The notes beneath the pieces are model-generated. The model was given only the letters and a program-made list of their open reading frames with translations. It was not told the DNA's origin and made no database searches. From Melieria omissa (lineage: Eukaryota; Arthropoda; Insecta; Diptera; Ulidiidae), in assembly GCA_963971225.1 (NCBI GenBank), contig OZ020267.1, positions 100,917,536 to 100,981,535 of the forward strand: DNA of 64,000 nt, given 5' to 3'. How positions within the stretch are numbered: the first letter of the stretch is position 1; every line of letters starts with the position of its first letter. Both the position numbers and the translations under genes were made by a program. Shown in pieces: positions 11,700 through 23,850 of this stretch.

Positions 11700-13740
11700 C
11701 TCACATCAGTCAATACTTATTTTTGCTACACAAAGCATAAGAAAAAGAGGCACACATTTCTCATTTTAATGATTGATCTACATCTGATTGCCAGTTGTTG
11801 ACTGTACTTTTATTCCTTGCATCCTTTCAGCTGTTTCTTCAAGTTCTGTGTTCATTTCCCAAAAATATAGGTTATTTTTGTAATTTTTATTTTTTTGCCC
11901 ACACGCTCAATTAAACCGACAACCTGCTTTTGCAAGACTGCTTTGGCCAATAAGTAAAAAAAAATTCACACAACAGCTGATTCCTTTGCAACCTGCCAAC
12001 ACGCGCTCGGCACATCCTGTTGGAGCTGTTCCCCTTTTAATACGATTTTTTTCTTTGTGTTCCGCTGTTGCAGCTGTAAATCGATACGCTTTTGACTTTG
12101 ACTTTAAGCTCAAAGTTGAAACCAGTTCGAAGGACCTTTCATACCAACAGCGGAACAAAGCCAACGTCGTCTGGCTGTTGTGCAATGAGCAAAATCTTGA
12201 GCACATGCTACGCTTTGAGGGAATACATATTAAAATTTATTGGAAAAAATTGCAACACCTGTGCAGCGTTCGTCACTGTGCACAGGTGCAGGTTGATTTA
12301 TTGAAGCTGCCGACAGTGTTGCCGTCGTCAAATGTGTTGGAAATGAGTATTTGAGTGGCTTTAAGTTTATTCATAGGAAATTTTCAACACATATTTTAAG
12401 ATATTTGTAAATTGAGAGGAAATTAAAGTTTAAGATTGTTGCTGACAACATTCAACAAACCTCAAAAGAAAAAAAATTGCTCTAGGAAACCCTGCAATTA
12501 CTGAACGCGCAGCCTGGGAGTGGCTGCAAAATTGCAGGTTTCATGCCAAAAAGCGGAAATTCATAAATTTGAAGACGTAGTGGTGGCACGTGTTGATTAC
12601 AAGGCACCACCACATGTACCGCACTAACAAGACAACAACAATCATCTTGACACACGCAAAGCAGTTGGACGTTGCAAGCGGAAAGGCATATTTGTGTAGG
12701 CCACATCTGAATTATGAAAAGCACTATTGACAACATGGGACACGTCTGTGATGTCACAACAAATCAAGGCTTATTGTTTATTTATTTTCAATATACTTGT
12801 AGATTGCTGCTCGCTTGAGGCAACACTTAATTAGTTCACTGTTGGTTCAAATCTGTTTCCGCCCACAAACCAAACCAAGCAACTATCAAAAACACTTCAA
12901 AGTAATAAAATAAAGACGAGGAAACCAGGATATGCCACAACTGCCAACGTCAACGGTAACTAAGCGAACAGTTGCGGTAGACGTCAGACTGCCAAAGACC
13001 AAGTGACAGGATGTGTTGCGTGTGCTGACCAATGCGGCATTGCATGTGTGTGCGTGTCTCCTTAGGTGGTGTGACACGAGTAGCGGCCAAATGGAGCGTG
13101 CAATATGTGTCATCTACTCCCACTCTCGATTCCTATATCTCAATACACAAACAAATATTGAGCATTCAGCACAAGCAGCCTTCATTAACCTAAATTTGCA
13201 TGAAATTGGCGCGTTTCTGTTTTGTTTACACAATTCAGTGCTTTCTCTAAGTAAACCAAATTTTCGCCCACTCTTCTTTTACATAATTTGACAGTAGAAG
13301 TTGCCTTATTTTCCAATAGTTGCATAGAGTAACATTACATTAGAAAATAATGTTCTGGCAGCAGATTCAAGTAAAAGCACATTTGATAATCTCATTCCTA
13401 TCAATGTTGTATTTTATATTAGACAAAAGTCTGACACATTGTCAATCAGTTTGAAATGACATAGTGGAACCTTAATTTTTGCTACAACAATTCATCACAG
13501 AATAAAATAGCAGTGACACTAATCATGTCAATGATATGTCACACTTTTAAAAATGTGATTTTTGATAACGGTGAAAGTAGTGTGTGACAACAATACACTG
13601 CTGTAATCCAATATTTTGTATGAAAAAAAAAAGAATAAGAAATTAGTTACTGTCAAATTTTATCGATTGAGATTAAATTTCGCCAAGGTTTTAAATTAAT
13701 TTGTATACCAAATAAAAATTTTATATGAAATGCTATTAAA
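11700..13740. other. Intergenic DNA, no gene; one 10-bp hairpin
   Basis: Mixed-composition DNA with short open frames on both strands but no recognisable protein. A perfect 10-bp inverted repeat, CACCTGTGCA/TGCACAGGTG, at 12256-12288 contains E-box-like cores; significance unknown. Confidence 0.4.
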
Positions 13741-13769
13741 TGACAAAACAGATCATGCCTCATGCCTTG

Positions 13770-13809
13770 AAACTAATCATGCCCCAGATGTCTGAGGCAT
13801 GATTAGTTT
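13770..13809. repeat. 14-bp perfect hairpin arms around a 12-nt loop
   Basis: AAACTAATCATGCC at 13770-13783 pairs with GGCATGATTAGTTT at 13796-13809. AAAACAG and CTGTTTT lie further out on the two sides, suggesting the core of a small fold-back element. No gene is adjacent. Confidence 0.7.
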
Positions 13810-13829
13810 TAAAAGTTACTGTTTTACAA

Positions 13830-14540
13830 ATACATATATCCCGATTCCTAATGTAAAGCGATAAGCTCATATTTCTGTTCGAAATCAAATGATTTGATTA
13901 CTGAAAAAGTCCTTGTATTCCCTAAACTTTCTACCTCAAGAAATTTCTTTGCGGAAAGCTGTTCTTATCAAACGAGTAGAAAAGATCGCCGTGGAAAGCT
14001 TTTTGTGATAATCAGGGAACTAATGTTCGGATTGGTAATTTCTACCGCAGACCAGTTTTGCCATAACAGAAGATTTCCTTCTAGATTTAGAAGATTATTG
14101 GCTTTTTGGGAGATTTTTTTAGAAGGAAAAATTTAGGAGAAAGTTTAGGGGATTTTTAAGGTGACACTTTTGATATCATTAGAAGGCCTTGAATATTGAA
14201 AGCTTTGTTTATGTTAAGTTGTTGTTAAGCTTAATCTGAATGAATAAAAAGGCTGCAATAAAAAATATATATATTTTCATTTTTTTCTGAGAAGTTCATT
14301 TCCTTATTTTGTAATGACAAAAATTATAAAAAAATTAAGAATTTTAAAATTTAACGAGAGCAATTTCAGCTTGTTTTAAGATTTACAAAAAAATAATTTC
14401 AGGTACCAGGCAGCACTGCCACAGACTCAGCTGTTTCAAACTTCAATGAATGCTCGAAAATGGGCCAACTAATACCTTTGAAGAGTTATTGAATCAATGA
14501 TTGACACGCCTACAGGCTTGGTGTCACTATAAGGACTGCT
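13830..14540. other. Spacer with a repeat resembling the 53-kb region
   Basis: No gene. The stretch near 14285-14330 (TGAGAAGTT...AATGACAAAAATTATAAAAAAATT) resembles 53001-53045 and is probably a shared dispersed repeat. Confidence 0.35.
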
Positions 14541-15142
14541 GCAAAACATGGGTTAAGGTTAAGGTGTGTGACTTCAAACTTGTTGAAAATACTCCAAATT
14601 AAACATAATTCTACACGTATTTTTAAATTTTTTGAAAATCAAAATTTAACGACCAAAATTTAAGACCACTGAAAAAACCCTGAACCGATTTACTTAAAAG
14701 TTGGCGAAAATACTTTAAATCAAATATAATTTGACACGTGTTTCTAATTTTTTTTAAAACCGAAACTTAAAAGGGTGAACCGAGGGTTTAAAGTTTGTAG
14801 GAAGAAATATGATTTTTTACGCCTTTTGACTTTAAATTTGGTGAAAGTACTCTTGGTGATAAATAATTCGATGTTAATTCGTATTTATAATTTATTTCCA
14901 AAAGTAAAATCTAACGGGTCAGCAATGGGTTAAAAGCTTATATGGGGGAAACATCACTTAATGCGCCAATTGACTTCAAATGTGGTGAAGGCACTTCAAA
15001 TTAGAAATAATTTGGTAAATATTCGCACCTTAACTCATTGTTGACGTGAAATACGTGTCGAATTACGAATTATTACCAAATTTTAAATCAATAGGCCCAT
15101 TAAAGCGCGTTCCTTCATGCAACACCTTAACCCATGTTTTGC
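14541..15142. mobile_element. 602-bp non-autonomous element with inverted termini and internal tandem repeats
   Basis: The ends share GCAAAACATGGGTTAAGGT in inverted orientation; the left copy has an extra TAAGGT. The interior has about four diverged direct repeats of roughly 120-150 bp, each starting with a CTTCAAA...GTTGGTGAAAATACTTCAAATTAA-like block. There is no coding capacity. No clear target duplication was found, so the superfamily is unknown. Confidence 0.65.
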
Positions 15143-15199
15143 CCTTTTAGACCCTGAATTTCAAAAATTCCCGTCTTAGCGGAGGTTCATTTTTCAAGA

Positions 15200-16800
15200 T
15201 GTACCTGCAGTTTAAATTTCATGTTCTTAGCTTAAGCGGCTTGAGCTGGAATGAATCAATCAGTCAGGACAAACAATTATATGTATGGAAACAACAGTTT
15301 TATAATCATTGGATTATCATTTACGCCACCAACCATTGACACAAACCACATTGTATCTCGAACACAAAATCTACTACCGACTATCTGAGTATCTGCAACA
15401 GCGCCGCTCAGCTGCTGCTGCGCTGCCAACTAAACTCTCTCAGCTGTTTTTGTTTTCTCCAGCGAAAACGTAAACAAAGAACTAAACAACAAAAGCAAAT
15501 CAACACTAAACCAACAGCACAAAGTACACCAGCCAAACAACGAATTTGCTCCCAAAGCAAAACGTCACAAACGACACTGACAGTTGCGCAGAGAACGTCA
15601 GATGCAACACAGACAGCGATTAGTTGCGAGTTTCCCGTTTTCTGCAGCGCAGTGGCGAAAATTCTTTGTTCGCAGTCGCAAGAGGCAGGAAGTTGATTTT
15701 TTTCGATTTGAAATTTTGCCATCGAAAACAAAAAACAAACAAAATGTAAATTAACAAACGCAGCGACCAGCAGAACGGACGCGTAACAAACGTTTGCCAA
15801 ATTCAGCGTCACAAAAGTGCAATTTACAAAGTGAGTGTGTGGAAAACAGGGGGGCGGAGTGAAAATCGTACAAGAAAATTTTCACCTTCTGTATGTATTT
15901 TGTGTATTATTGAGTGGCTGGCTGTGCTGCGCTGCGCTGCCCGTGCTGCTGCCGCACGGCACGACCGCTCGTGGAGGTGAAATACTATAAGTTTTTGTTT
16001 TTGTACAATGCGGAGTGATGAAGTGCTGGAGCCAGTGCTCCGCTGGCGGTGCAAACGCAAACACGGCCAGAAAAAATCGATAAGCGGCTAAAAGGCAAAA
16101 CGGCCAGCAAACAACAACAAATGAAAAAGAAAAAAGAGTAATCATTGTAGAAAAAAGAAGTCGGGAATTTGTGTGTGAATTGCGTGAAATGAAAACTTGC
16201 AGTGCTTGTGGGTTGAAGGGGGCGTTTGTAGTAGCGGAGCAATGGGTTCAAGAATGGAAAAGGGCCGCGCGTTGAGGGAATGCGCTGTGCTGCGTGCGTT
16301 CGACGATGGGTGGCAACACAGCTGCTTAGTTTCCTGCTGCAGGATATTACAAAGCAGCGAAGCGCATATTAACGCTAAATGAAATAAAAGAGAAATTGCA
16401 AAAGTCATCAAATTGAAAAACGACAACAACGAGACTAGAAAAAAGTGAACCGTGGCCAAAGAGCGCTGCATTGCAAATAACAATAACAAAACCAAACAAC
16501 AACAAGAAAAACAAAAGTGAAAAACAAGTGGCTGTGGCAAGTCAAGTGAAATAAGAGGCAACAAACGTCACAGGATAACGGCAAACATGCCAGTCCTGTG
16601 GCCTGAGCAGGCAGGCACAAAGGACACTCAGTCGACGTTTGCCGCACGCGCAGCAATCTGTGCGTAATTGCGTGTGTGTGTTTGGGTGTGTAAATTATGT
16701 GCTGCGCATTTGAAAGGATTCGCAAAGGATTCAGTTTACAACAGTTGTTGTTTGCTGCTGTGCATGTTTGATTTGATTTATGTGCAGCCGAGTGAAGTGC
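15200..16800 (+). promoter_or_regulatory. Candidate promoter and non-coding leader region, possibly of bchs
   Basis: This stretch is richer in G and C than its surroundings and has the CAACAACAA, GTGAAA and AAAC-rich texture common in fly 5' leaders. TCAGTC initiator-like words occur near 15259, and a donor-like CAAA|GTGAGT lies near 15828. bchs needs an upstream non-coding exon because its first coding exon follows a strong acceptor at 26304-26305. Linking the two is inference; the strand and the start site are not shown by the sequence. Confidence 0.25.
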
Positions 16801-17039
16801 GCGTGTGTGCGCATTAACCGATTGAATTCATAAGCAGCTATAAATGTTATTAACGGCAGCTGGCCGATGCGCTGAAGAATGTGCGCTGTGTGCCACTTTA
16901 AAGGATAATTAGGACAGTTAATCAATTTCTGGAATACGAGCAATGTGAGCTGCTGGAAAATGCTAAAAATAGCCTTTTTGTAATTTAAAGCATTTTGGTT
17001 TTGAAAATGCTGCACGCGTTGGACTAAAAATGAAAACAT

Positions 17040-19127
17040 AAACTTAATGAGATATTTAATGTTTCTCTATAATTTGCTTATTTACAACAAGAAGAATGAT
17101 AGAATGAGTCAGTTGATCAAAATTTTCTCTAAACAATTGTTCAATTCCCCTTCAATGACGAATAATTTTGAAGGTTAGGTCCTTTCGATTCTTTTTCAGT
17201 GCAAATTTTAATCTAAATTGGTTTTCATTGATCTGTAAACAGTTTAAAACATAAAATCAAGACAGAATTTAACTCAGCAACTAAAGTTTATGTAAATTAT
17301 AATTTATTTTTTACTTCATTGACCATTAAAATTGTATTCCAGATTTTTTTCCTTGTCTACTCCTCTCAGCAGCATAAGGCCTCCACAAGACTTTCCCATC
17401 TTACACGAATGTCTTCGACAGGCTTCACTGCTGAACAGTCTTTCTTCAACTCGCCACTCCAAACTATGATGAAACATCTTCCATATGGTTTCTTTCTTTT
17501 TTTTCTCATGCTTCTATAACTTCTGATTTCTTAAGCATTTCTTTGAGGCTTCAACGCTCATTCGAAATAACTTTCCTTTACATGATTTAGATTAAAAAAG
17601 ATGCGCTTTTCCATTTGGAAGCTAGTCTAATCTATTCAGTGTTCTTTCATAATTTATGAACTAGCTTCTTCCTAAAGCAATTCTTTTTTGATTCGTTCGA
17701 AATAACTTTCTTTCAGACCATTTTTTAGGTTCAAAACAATACGTATTTCCACTAGATCTCAGTTAGATCAGTAGATCAATCTAGTGTATTCTGCTTTCAG
17801 TCATAATCGTTTATATAGTTTCTTAATAAATTGAGTTATTTAAGTCCAAAAAAAGACATAAAAAACTTGAAATGAAGAATTGGAAAAAAGTTGCATAAGA
17901 TCGAGTTGTATGGGGGTCCCACGTGCAGCAGGCCAAAGCTCACAAAAAGCTTTAGCGCCATAAGATGATGATGATTTACATCCGTTAATTGTGCTTTCCA
18001 TGCCAGGACCAATAAAATCCTTAAACCAATAGTATAGAGTCGAAATTGTTGCAGAGTAACAATTCTTGGTCGAATAGTTCTTGGAGTATTTTGACTTTCT
18101 CTCTGTTGACTTCTCTCTATTTTGACTTTCTCCGGTAAATATATACTACACATCAGTATTACATTATTATTTATACCAATCAAATTATGATTACAAAATC
18201 CTTTCAAACATCTCATTTAAAAGTTACCGTTTATAAAAAAACTGTAAGAATGGAAACAAAATGAAACTACGGCTCAATAAAAAAGACATTATGCACTTTC
18301 ATGGATGTTCTAACTGGACAATGGCCCAATTTTAGTAGTTTATGTTTGTAGCAGCAACAAATAATCAGTACTACATTCCTCGTCAAAGATTTAAAACTAA
18401 AGACCTCGTCAGCATAAAAAATTGTGAGTGCTTGAAACATGAACCAAAGTGATTTATGAACAAAATAAACGATAAAGACCCTAAAATGGAGCATTTTCTA
18501 TAACTATATAGTATAAGCGTTTATTTAATAACGATTTTATTCATTTAGGAGACTTTGAATGAAAGCTAAATAGGCTAAGTTCATGATCAAAATATTGTGA
18601 CTTGCTTTGTTAAACGTTTTAAATAAGAGTAAAGTTAGAAATAGTATCTATCTGAGATCCATGTTCACGAAAATGAGGCCAGAGTAGTAGTGATGGATAA
18701 ACCAGAAACAAAGCCATGTTAAAATGGAGAAATACGGAAATTTGTAACTTTTGTCACAGCAAAAAACTTATCAGACCTTCCTATAGATATGTCCTACACT
18801 GCAAAGCAAACCTGACAGCTTTCTTAGTTATAGAACGATTAAAGTTCTAGGCCTCATAGGTAATGTGTATGTAAGCGAATTTATCCAGAGATATGAATGG
18901 TTTTGATTTGCCTGGGAAGTAGTTGGTCGTTCCAATGAATCTTTTGTTATGAATTTATTGGCTGATTGTTGACAAACTTACTGCCAATCTAAGCTAAACT
19001 GTGTCACTTGTTAGACTTTCATTCTTTGCTGTAATGGCAAATTTCAGCAAAGACAATGAGATTTTCTGTCCAATAGGTGCATTTGTTAATTGTTGGACTA
19101 ATTCCCTGCTAATTCAACCTAATCCTG
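17040..19127. other. AT-rich DNA, likely upstream/intronic, no gene
   Basis: No coding region recognised. TTCGAAATAACTTTC occurs at about 17560 and 17697, marking a diverged direct duplication of about 135 bp. Words such as GGCTGATTGTTG near 18960 are diverged relatives of the hairpin arms at 19128-19323. Confidence 0.4.
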
Positions 19128-19323
19128 AAGAAGAGAGAATGAATCAGGTAGATTTAGATCAGGTAGGATTAGCATAGAGTTGATCCAACAATCAGCAGAT
19201 TGAATAATCTAACCAAATATGTGTCTGTCTAATCCACTCGATCCAATGAGTCTTTTGCTGATTGTTGGATCAACTCTCTGCTAATCCTACCTAATCTAAA
19301 TCTACCTGATTCATTTTCTCTTC
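19128..19323. repeat. Long inverted repeat, arms about 67-70 bp, loop about 58 bp
   Basis: The arm at 19128-19198 (contains GAATCAGGTAGATTTAGATC and GTTGATCCAACAATCAGCA) is a near-perfect reverse complement of 19257-19323. The transcript of either strand would form a strong hairpin. It has no coding capacity and looks like a fold-back MITE. Flanking DNA holds weaker copies of the same words. Confidence 0.85.
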
Positions 19324-19329
19324 TTAATT

Positions 19330-20064
19330 CTCTCTTTGAAGTAGCTTGTTTAGTCAACAGGTCCATTTAATTATTGGATCAACTCTGTTAATCTAACCTA
19401 ATTTAAGTTCCCGATCCATCTGCACTCTTTGCTTTAATGACTCTTTGCTTTGGATGTAGTCTTCTCCCCAAAAAATATATCTTAGCAAAAATATTTTGTT
19501 TTAAATTTAAAATCTTTTCATTCATAACTGGCAGCTGTAAACCCATTAAAAACGCAACAGCCGCTGAACTCATTAAGAAAAAGCTGGAGTGATCTGACTC
19601 ATGCGTGGCCAACTTGTTTGCCAAGCTTATCAGTCACGTTTTGCGCAGCGCAAGTAAATGCTAACAAAACTTCAGATTGCCGAATGAAAGAAATTACTAG
19701 CAATATCCAGATTGTAGAATGAAAACAATGTCAATGATATTTGCAACTGTTTGGCTATGCCGGAAGTTGTGAAATTTGGCCAACTCTCAACGCCACGTGC
19801 TGCCAACGCTTAGACGATTACAAAAAATAATAGTACAACTTTCTCTTGACCGGCAAACAGTTGACTGAAATTTGTATCTGTTGCACTCTCGGCTGACTGC
19901 TGCTTTGCGGCGATTCTTCATTATTCCCGCGAGCGCACTGACCTTTGAGCCCCTTTTGTTTATTGCGCGTATGTATGTAATTGTAGTTTTATTATTATAG
20001 AAAAAAAATGCGTGTGCCCAAATAAAAACAAACTTTTCGCCATTGTTTAATTATGAAAAATTGT
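19330..20064. other. Non-coding DNA, nothing recognised
   Basis: Short frames only. No repeats beyond weak copies of the neighbouring hairpin sequence. Confidence 0.4.
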
Positions 20065-20292
20065 ATTCCACAACCTTTTCGAATTAAACGTAAAAACAAC
20101 TTTTTGTTGGTTTGCTGATTTAGTTCACATTTTATTAATGCATTTTGTCTTTTTGTATTTATATTTTTGTAAAATTTTATTCCACAACCTTTTCGAATTA
20201 AACGTAAAAACAAAGTTTTGTTGGTTTGCTGATTTAGTTCACATTTTATTAATGCATTTTGTCTTTTTGTATTTTTATTTTTGTTTTAAATG
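20065..20292. repeat. Direct tandem duplication, 114-bp unit, two copies
   Basis: ATTCCACAACCTTTTCGAAT opens both copies, at 20065 and 20179, and the following ~100 bp are almost identical. The few differences point to a recent duplication. Confidence 0.9.
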
Positions 20293-21830
20293 CGTTGCAT
20301 TGTTTTTACTTTGTACACTTTCGTGCCAAAATTAAAACGTTCATTTGTTTGGCTGCATTAACAAAAAAAAATCAAAACAACAACAAAAAACTGCTTACAA
20401 TGAAGACTGAAATTTGTTTTGTGCAAAATGTGTACCTGTCATTCTTAAATGTGTTGTTCAGTCTTCTTTCGTTGTTGTTGTTGTTATTGCTGGCATGTTG
20501 GTAAGCGTTTTTGTTGGTTATTATTATTGTACGCCTTTTGCTGCTAGAATTAGTCATAGGGGCCCAAAACGCAGTTCGCTGTGTACAAAGTTGCCATAGT
20601 TCACAGCTACGAAAACATGCTTTTGCTTTACTTTTGCTTTAACTGAATTGAAAGAAAGCAATAAAAAGACACAATCAATGTGTTTTTGGTGCAATGAGAC
20701 AAAAGTGTAAAAAATCTAACAAATAATTGTGTCAGGGGAAATATTGTTCGCACTGCCATATGTGACTTTTTTCTTGCCATTTAATGAGTCAAAAGTGCAC
20801 TGTAAGTGGTACTTTACAGATTTTCAAAGCTGACAGTCACACAGAAAGGTTGGCAATGTTTGTCAAAATATTAGCTTCATAACTTCAAAAGTGAGCCACT
20901 AGAAGAACATACATGATACGAGATAGAACGGACGTGATGAGTCAAAAATTTAAGTTTTGCTGTGCTGTTGAAAATTAAAAATCTTCAATTTTTATCAAAG
21001 ATTTTAAATCGTTAGTATTTTTTATTACTGAATGCGTTTAATACTCTTGGAATCAATAAAACGTATTAAATTGTTGCTATTTTTGTTACATTTTTAGTAT
21101 CACAACTTGATAACAATTTCATATGTGCGCCACTGACTTTGCCAGACTTGTTGCCCACTCAATTTACTTGTACACTTTTCGATTTCAATTTTCATAATTG
21201 CCAACACTCTCACACTATGTTAATTTTTTCCTACTCTACATATCTACATACATATGTATGTGTATACAAAATGTTTCCTTGTGTACTTTACAAATTGTAG
21301 GCGCAAATCGTTTGTGAAATTAACGCGTCTTCCAGTGCCAATTTGGCGTCTTCACTTTTGTTGTAGTTGTTCAAATTGAATTGTTTAAATGCGTTGTGTG
21401 TATTTGATTGTTGTTAGTGTTTTGATTATACAGTTTATTTTCGCTAAAGCGTCGGCGTACAATTCGTTTGTGTACTCAATTTGGTGTCATACCATGGCAT
21501 CTTGATTTGTGACTCATGCTATATGCAACTATAAAAAAACGGATTTGCATTAATTCTCTTTATAAGTTATGCATATGAAATGTTGAACCAGTGCTGAAAC
21601 TTATTGTATTGTATTGTATTGTTTATTATGGGGGAATTGTTGTTGCTTGCTTTATTTAAATTTTGAATAAATTTTATTTAATTGTTATGTGATTTCTACA
21701 CTTTTTCCGTTCTCTTTTTGATATGGTTTCAATTTATAATACAAAGTGTATGATGTCTACAATTTAGTAAAATTAAATTAAATTAGTTTTGCAGTCTGAA
21801 ATTTAAAACTTTATTTAGCATAGAATTATT
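20293..21830. other. Non-coding AT-rich DNA with short microsatellites
   Basis: GTT repeats near 20473-20488 and GTATT repeats near 21603-21622. No gene found. Confidence 0.4.
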
Positions 21831-21834
21831 CCAT

Positions 21835-22945
21835 TTAAGTCAAATATGCTCCATTTTGTTCGATAACTTGTTGCGATTTTGAAGGTAATTTCAGTATGAC
21901 TCGTCTTTATTGGCAAAAACTGGGACATTAGATTTTCCTAAACTTCTTTTGAGGCAAATTTGTTCTTAGCAAAATCATTCGTCATAGACAGTAACAGGTG
22001 GTAATCACTTGTTGTCAGGTTAGGACTATAAGGTGAAGGCTTAAGAACCTCCCAACCAAACTTCTGAAGCTTCTGGCGAGTCACTACCTGTCCTGGATAA
22101 AAGACAATTCCTCTTCTATTGGCCAAAGCTCTAAACTTCTGGGCGATTGCTTACTTCAGACGGTGCAATTGTTGGCAGTACAGGCCCAAGTTATTCTTAG
22201 GGAAGTTTTTCTTAATGGAAGAGCTTAAGGTAGATAAGCCACCATCGATATGTGTGGCCTAGAATTGTCCCTAATGAAACACAATTCCTCTGTTATTAGC
22301 CAAAGATGCCCGCTTCTGCGCAGTTTCATACATCAGACGATTCAATTTTTGGCAGCACATGTCCGTACAAAAGAGTTTACCCGTAGAGAAGCAGCTCAAA
22401 GTAGATTATTCCCTGTAAATTTTATCAAACAGACAGCATATCATTGCTGACAGTCAATCCTGGCTCATCACAATTCGATCACAACTACATATTTTTGCTT
22501 CATGTTGTTGTAAATGATTAAGTTTTCATCACCAGTCACCATTCGCCGCCTAAAGGGATACATTTTGTTGCGATTCAGCAGTGATTCGCAGATGGGAATT
22601 TGGTCCATAAGTTTTTTTTGTATATATCACCCATACATAGAACTTCGTATTGCATCCAATCTTATTCAAGTGGTTCCTGGACTATCGAAATAGTGCTTAC
22701 ATGACGCTCGGTTTAGACGATTTCCATGGTTTTATTGACCTTTGCAACAATTGACCTTTCAGAGCGTAGTCTATGGCCACCTTTGACATCAAAATTGTGC
22801 GAAACGAAATCAAAAAAAGACAAAATGGCGCATGATTGGCTGTTACAGTATCTGGTCCATAAACACTATTCACCTTTTTGATCACCTTTATCGAAAACCA
22901 TTGTCAAATATGGCCTAATTTCTCTTTACTGATGCCTATCTTTGA
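21835..22945 (-). pseudogene. Degraded mariner transposase with internal duplication
   Basis: Read on the minus strand, fragments fall in the right order for a mauritiana-type mariner transposase: an isoleucine-rich N-terminal piece near 22790-22930, RRMVTGDEN near 22545, ANRRGIVFYPGQ near 22120 with the second catalytic position altered, PYSPNLTTSDYH near 22020, and the C-terminus QQVIEQNGAYLT with a stop near 21835. Many stops and frameshifts interrupt it. Part of the middle is duplicated: 22105-22190 resembles 22285-22375. TIRs were not recognised. This is an old dead copy, of a different lineage from the 1.8-kb one. Confidence 0.8.
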
Positions 22946-22949
22946 TGTG

Positions 22950-23850
22950 CACTGAAACAAAAGTGAGTGAAGTAATTGCAAAACCTGCTGAAAAGTTTTT
23001 TTAGTGCGAAATTCTATCTTTCCAAAGCTATCTAGCATAACCCAATCGGATTTTTATAACACGAGATACAGATTACTGAAGCCATCAATTGGAAAAATAT
23101 TCGACTGGCTCTCAAACCAAACTGAGTCAAGCAATCAAAAAATCGTCTGACAAGTTTTTTTAGTACGAAAATTTATGTATCTTTCTAATGCCATCCAGCA
23201 TAACTCGATTGGATTTATACACGAGGCACAGAATTCTAAAGCTCTCTATTGGAAATATGTTTGACTAGCGCTCAAACAAAACTAAGCCAAGCAATCATAA
23301 AACTGTCTGAAAAGTTGTTTTAGTAGGAAAATGTATCTTTCTAATATCATCGAGCATAACTCGATTGGATTTATAGAACACGTTACTGAAGCCATCTATT
23401 GAAAAATTATTTGACTGGCTCTCAAACTAAACTGAGTCAAGCAATCATAACTGTCTGGCAAGTTTCTTTGAAATGAAATCTTTTCTTTTAAAAGCCATCA
23501 AGCATAACTCGATTGGATTTATACATACAACACGATATAGAAAGTACTAAAGTCATCTATTAAAAAATAATTTGACTGGCTCTCAAACAATACTGTCTGA
23601 GAAGTTTCTTTAGTATGAAAATGTATCTTTTTAATGTCATACAGCATAACCCGTTTTGATTTATACAACACAAGATAATACTTAAGCCATCTAGTAAAAA
23701 ATAATTTGACTGGCTCTCAAACAAAACTGAGTCAAGCAATCATTAAAATCTAAGTCAACAAAACTGTCTGACAAGTTGTTTTTAATACGAAAATAAATCT
23801 TTCAAACGCCATCTAGCATAACCCTACAATATTTATACAACGCTTTCTTT
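22950..23850. repeat. Degenerate tandem array, about six units of roughly 130-165 bp
   Basis: Each unit carries GACTGGCTCTCAAAC (near 23105, 23270, 23412, 23573 and 23706), then ACTGAGTCAAGCAATCA, CTGTCTGACAAGTTTTTTTAG, and a CATCHAGCATAACTCGATTGG-like box. The array directly abuts the mariner relic. Confidence 0.85.

Noticed and set aside
16142..16725. Long minus-strand frames rich in Leu, Phe, Cys
   Set aside because: They are the complement of an AAC/CAACAA-rich leader-like region and have no domain character.
22950..23850. Regularly spaced repeats as a CRISPR-like array
   Set aside because: Units are 130-165 bp, degenerate, with no short-repeat/spacer structure, in an animal genome.
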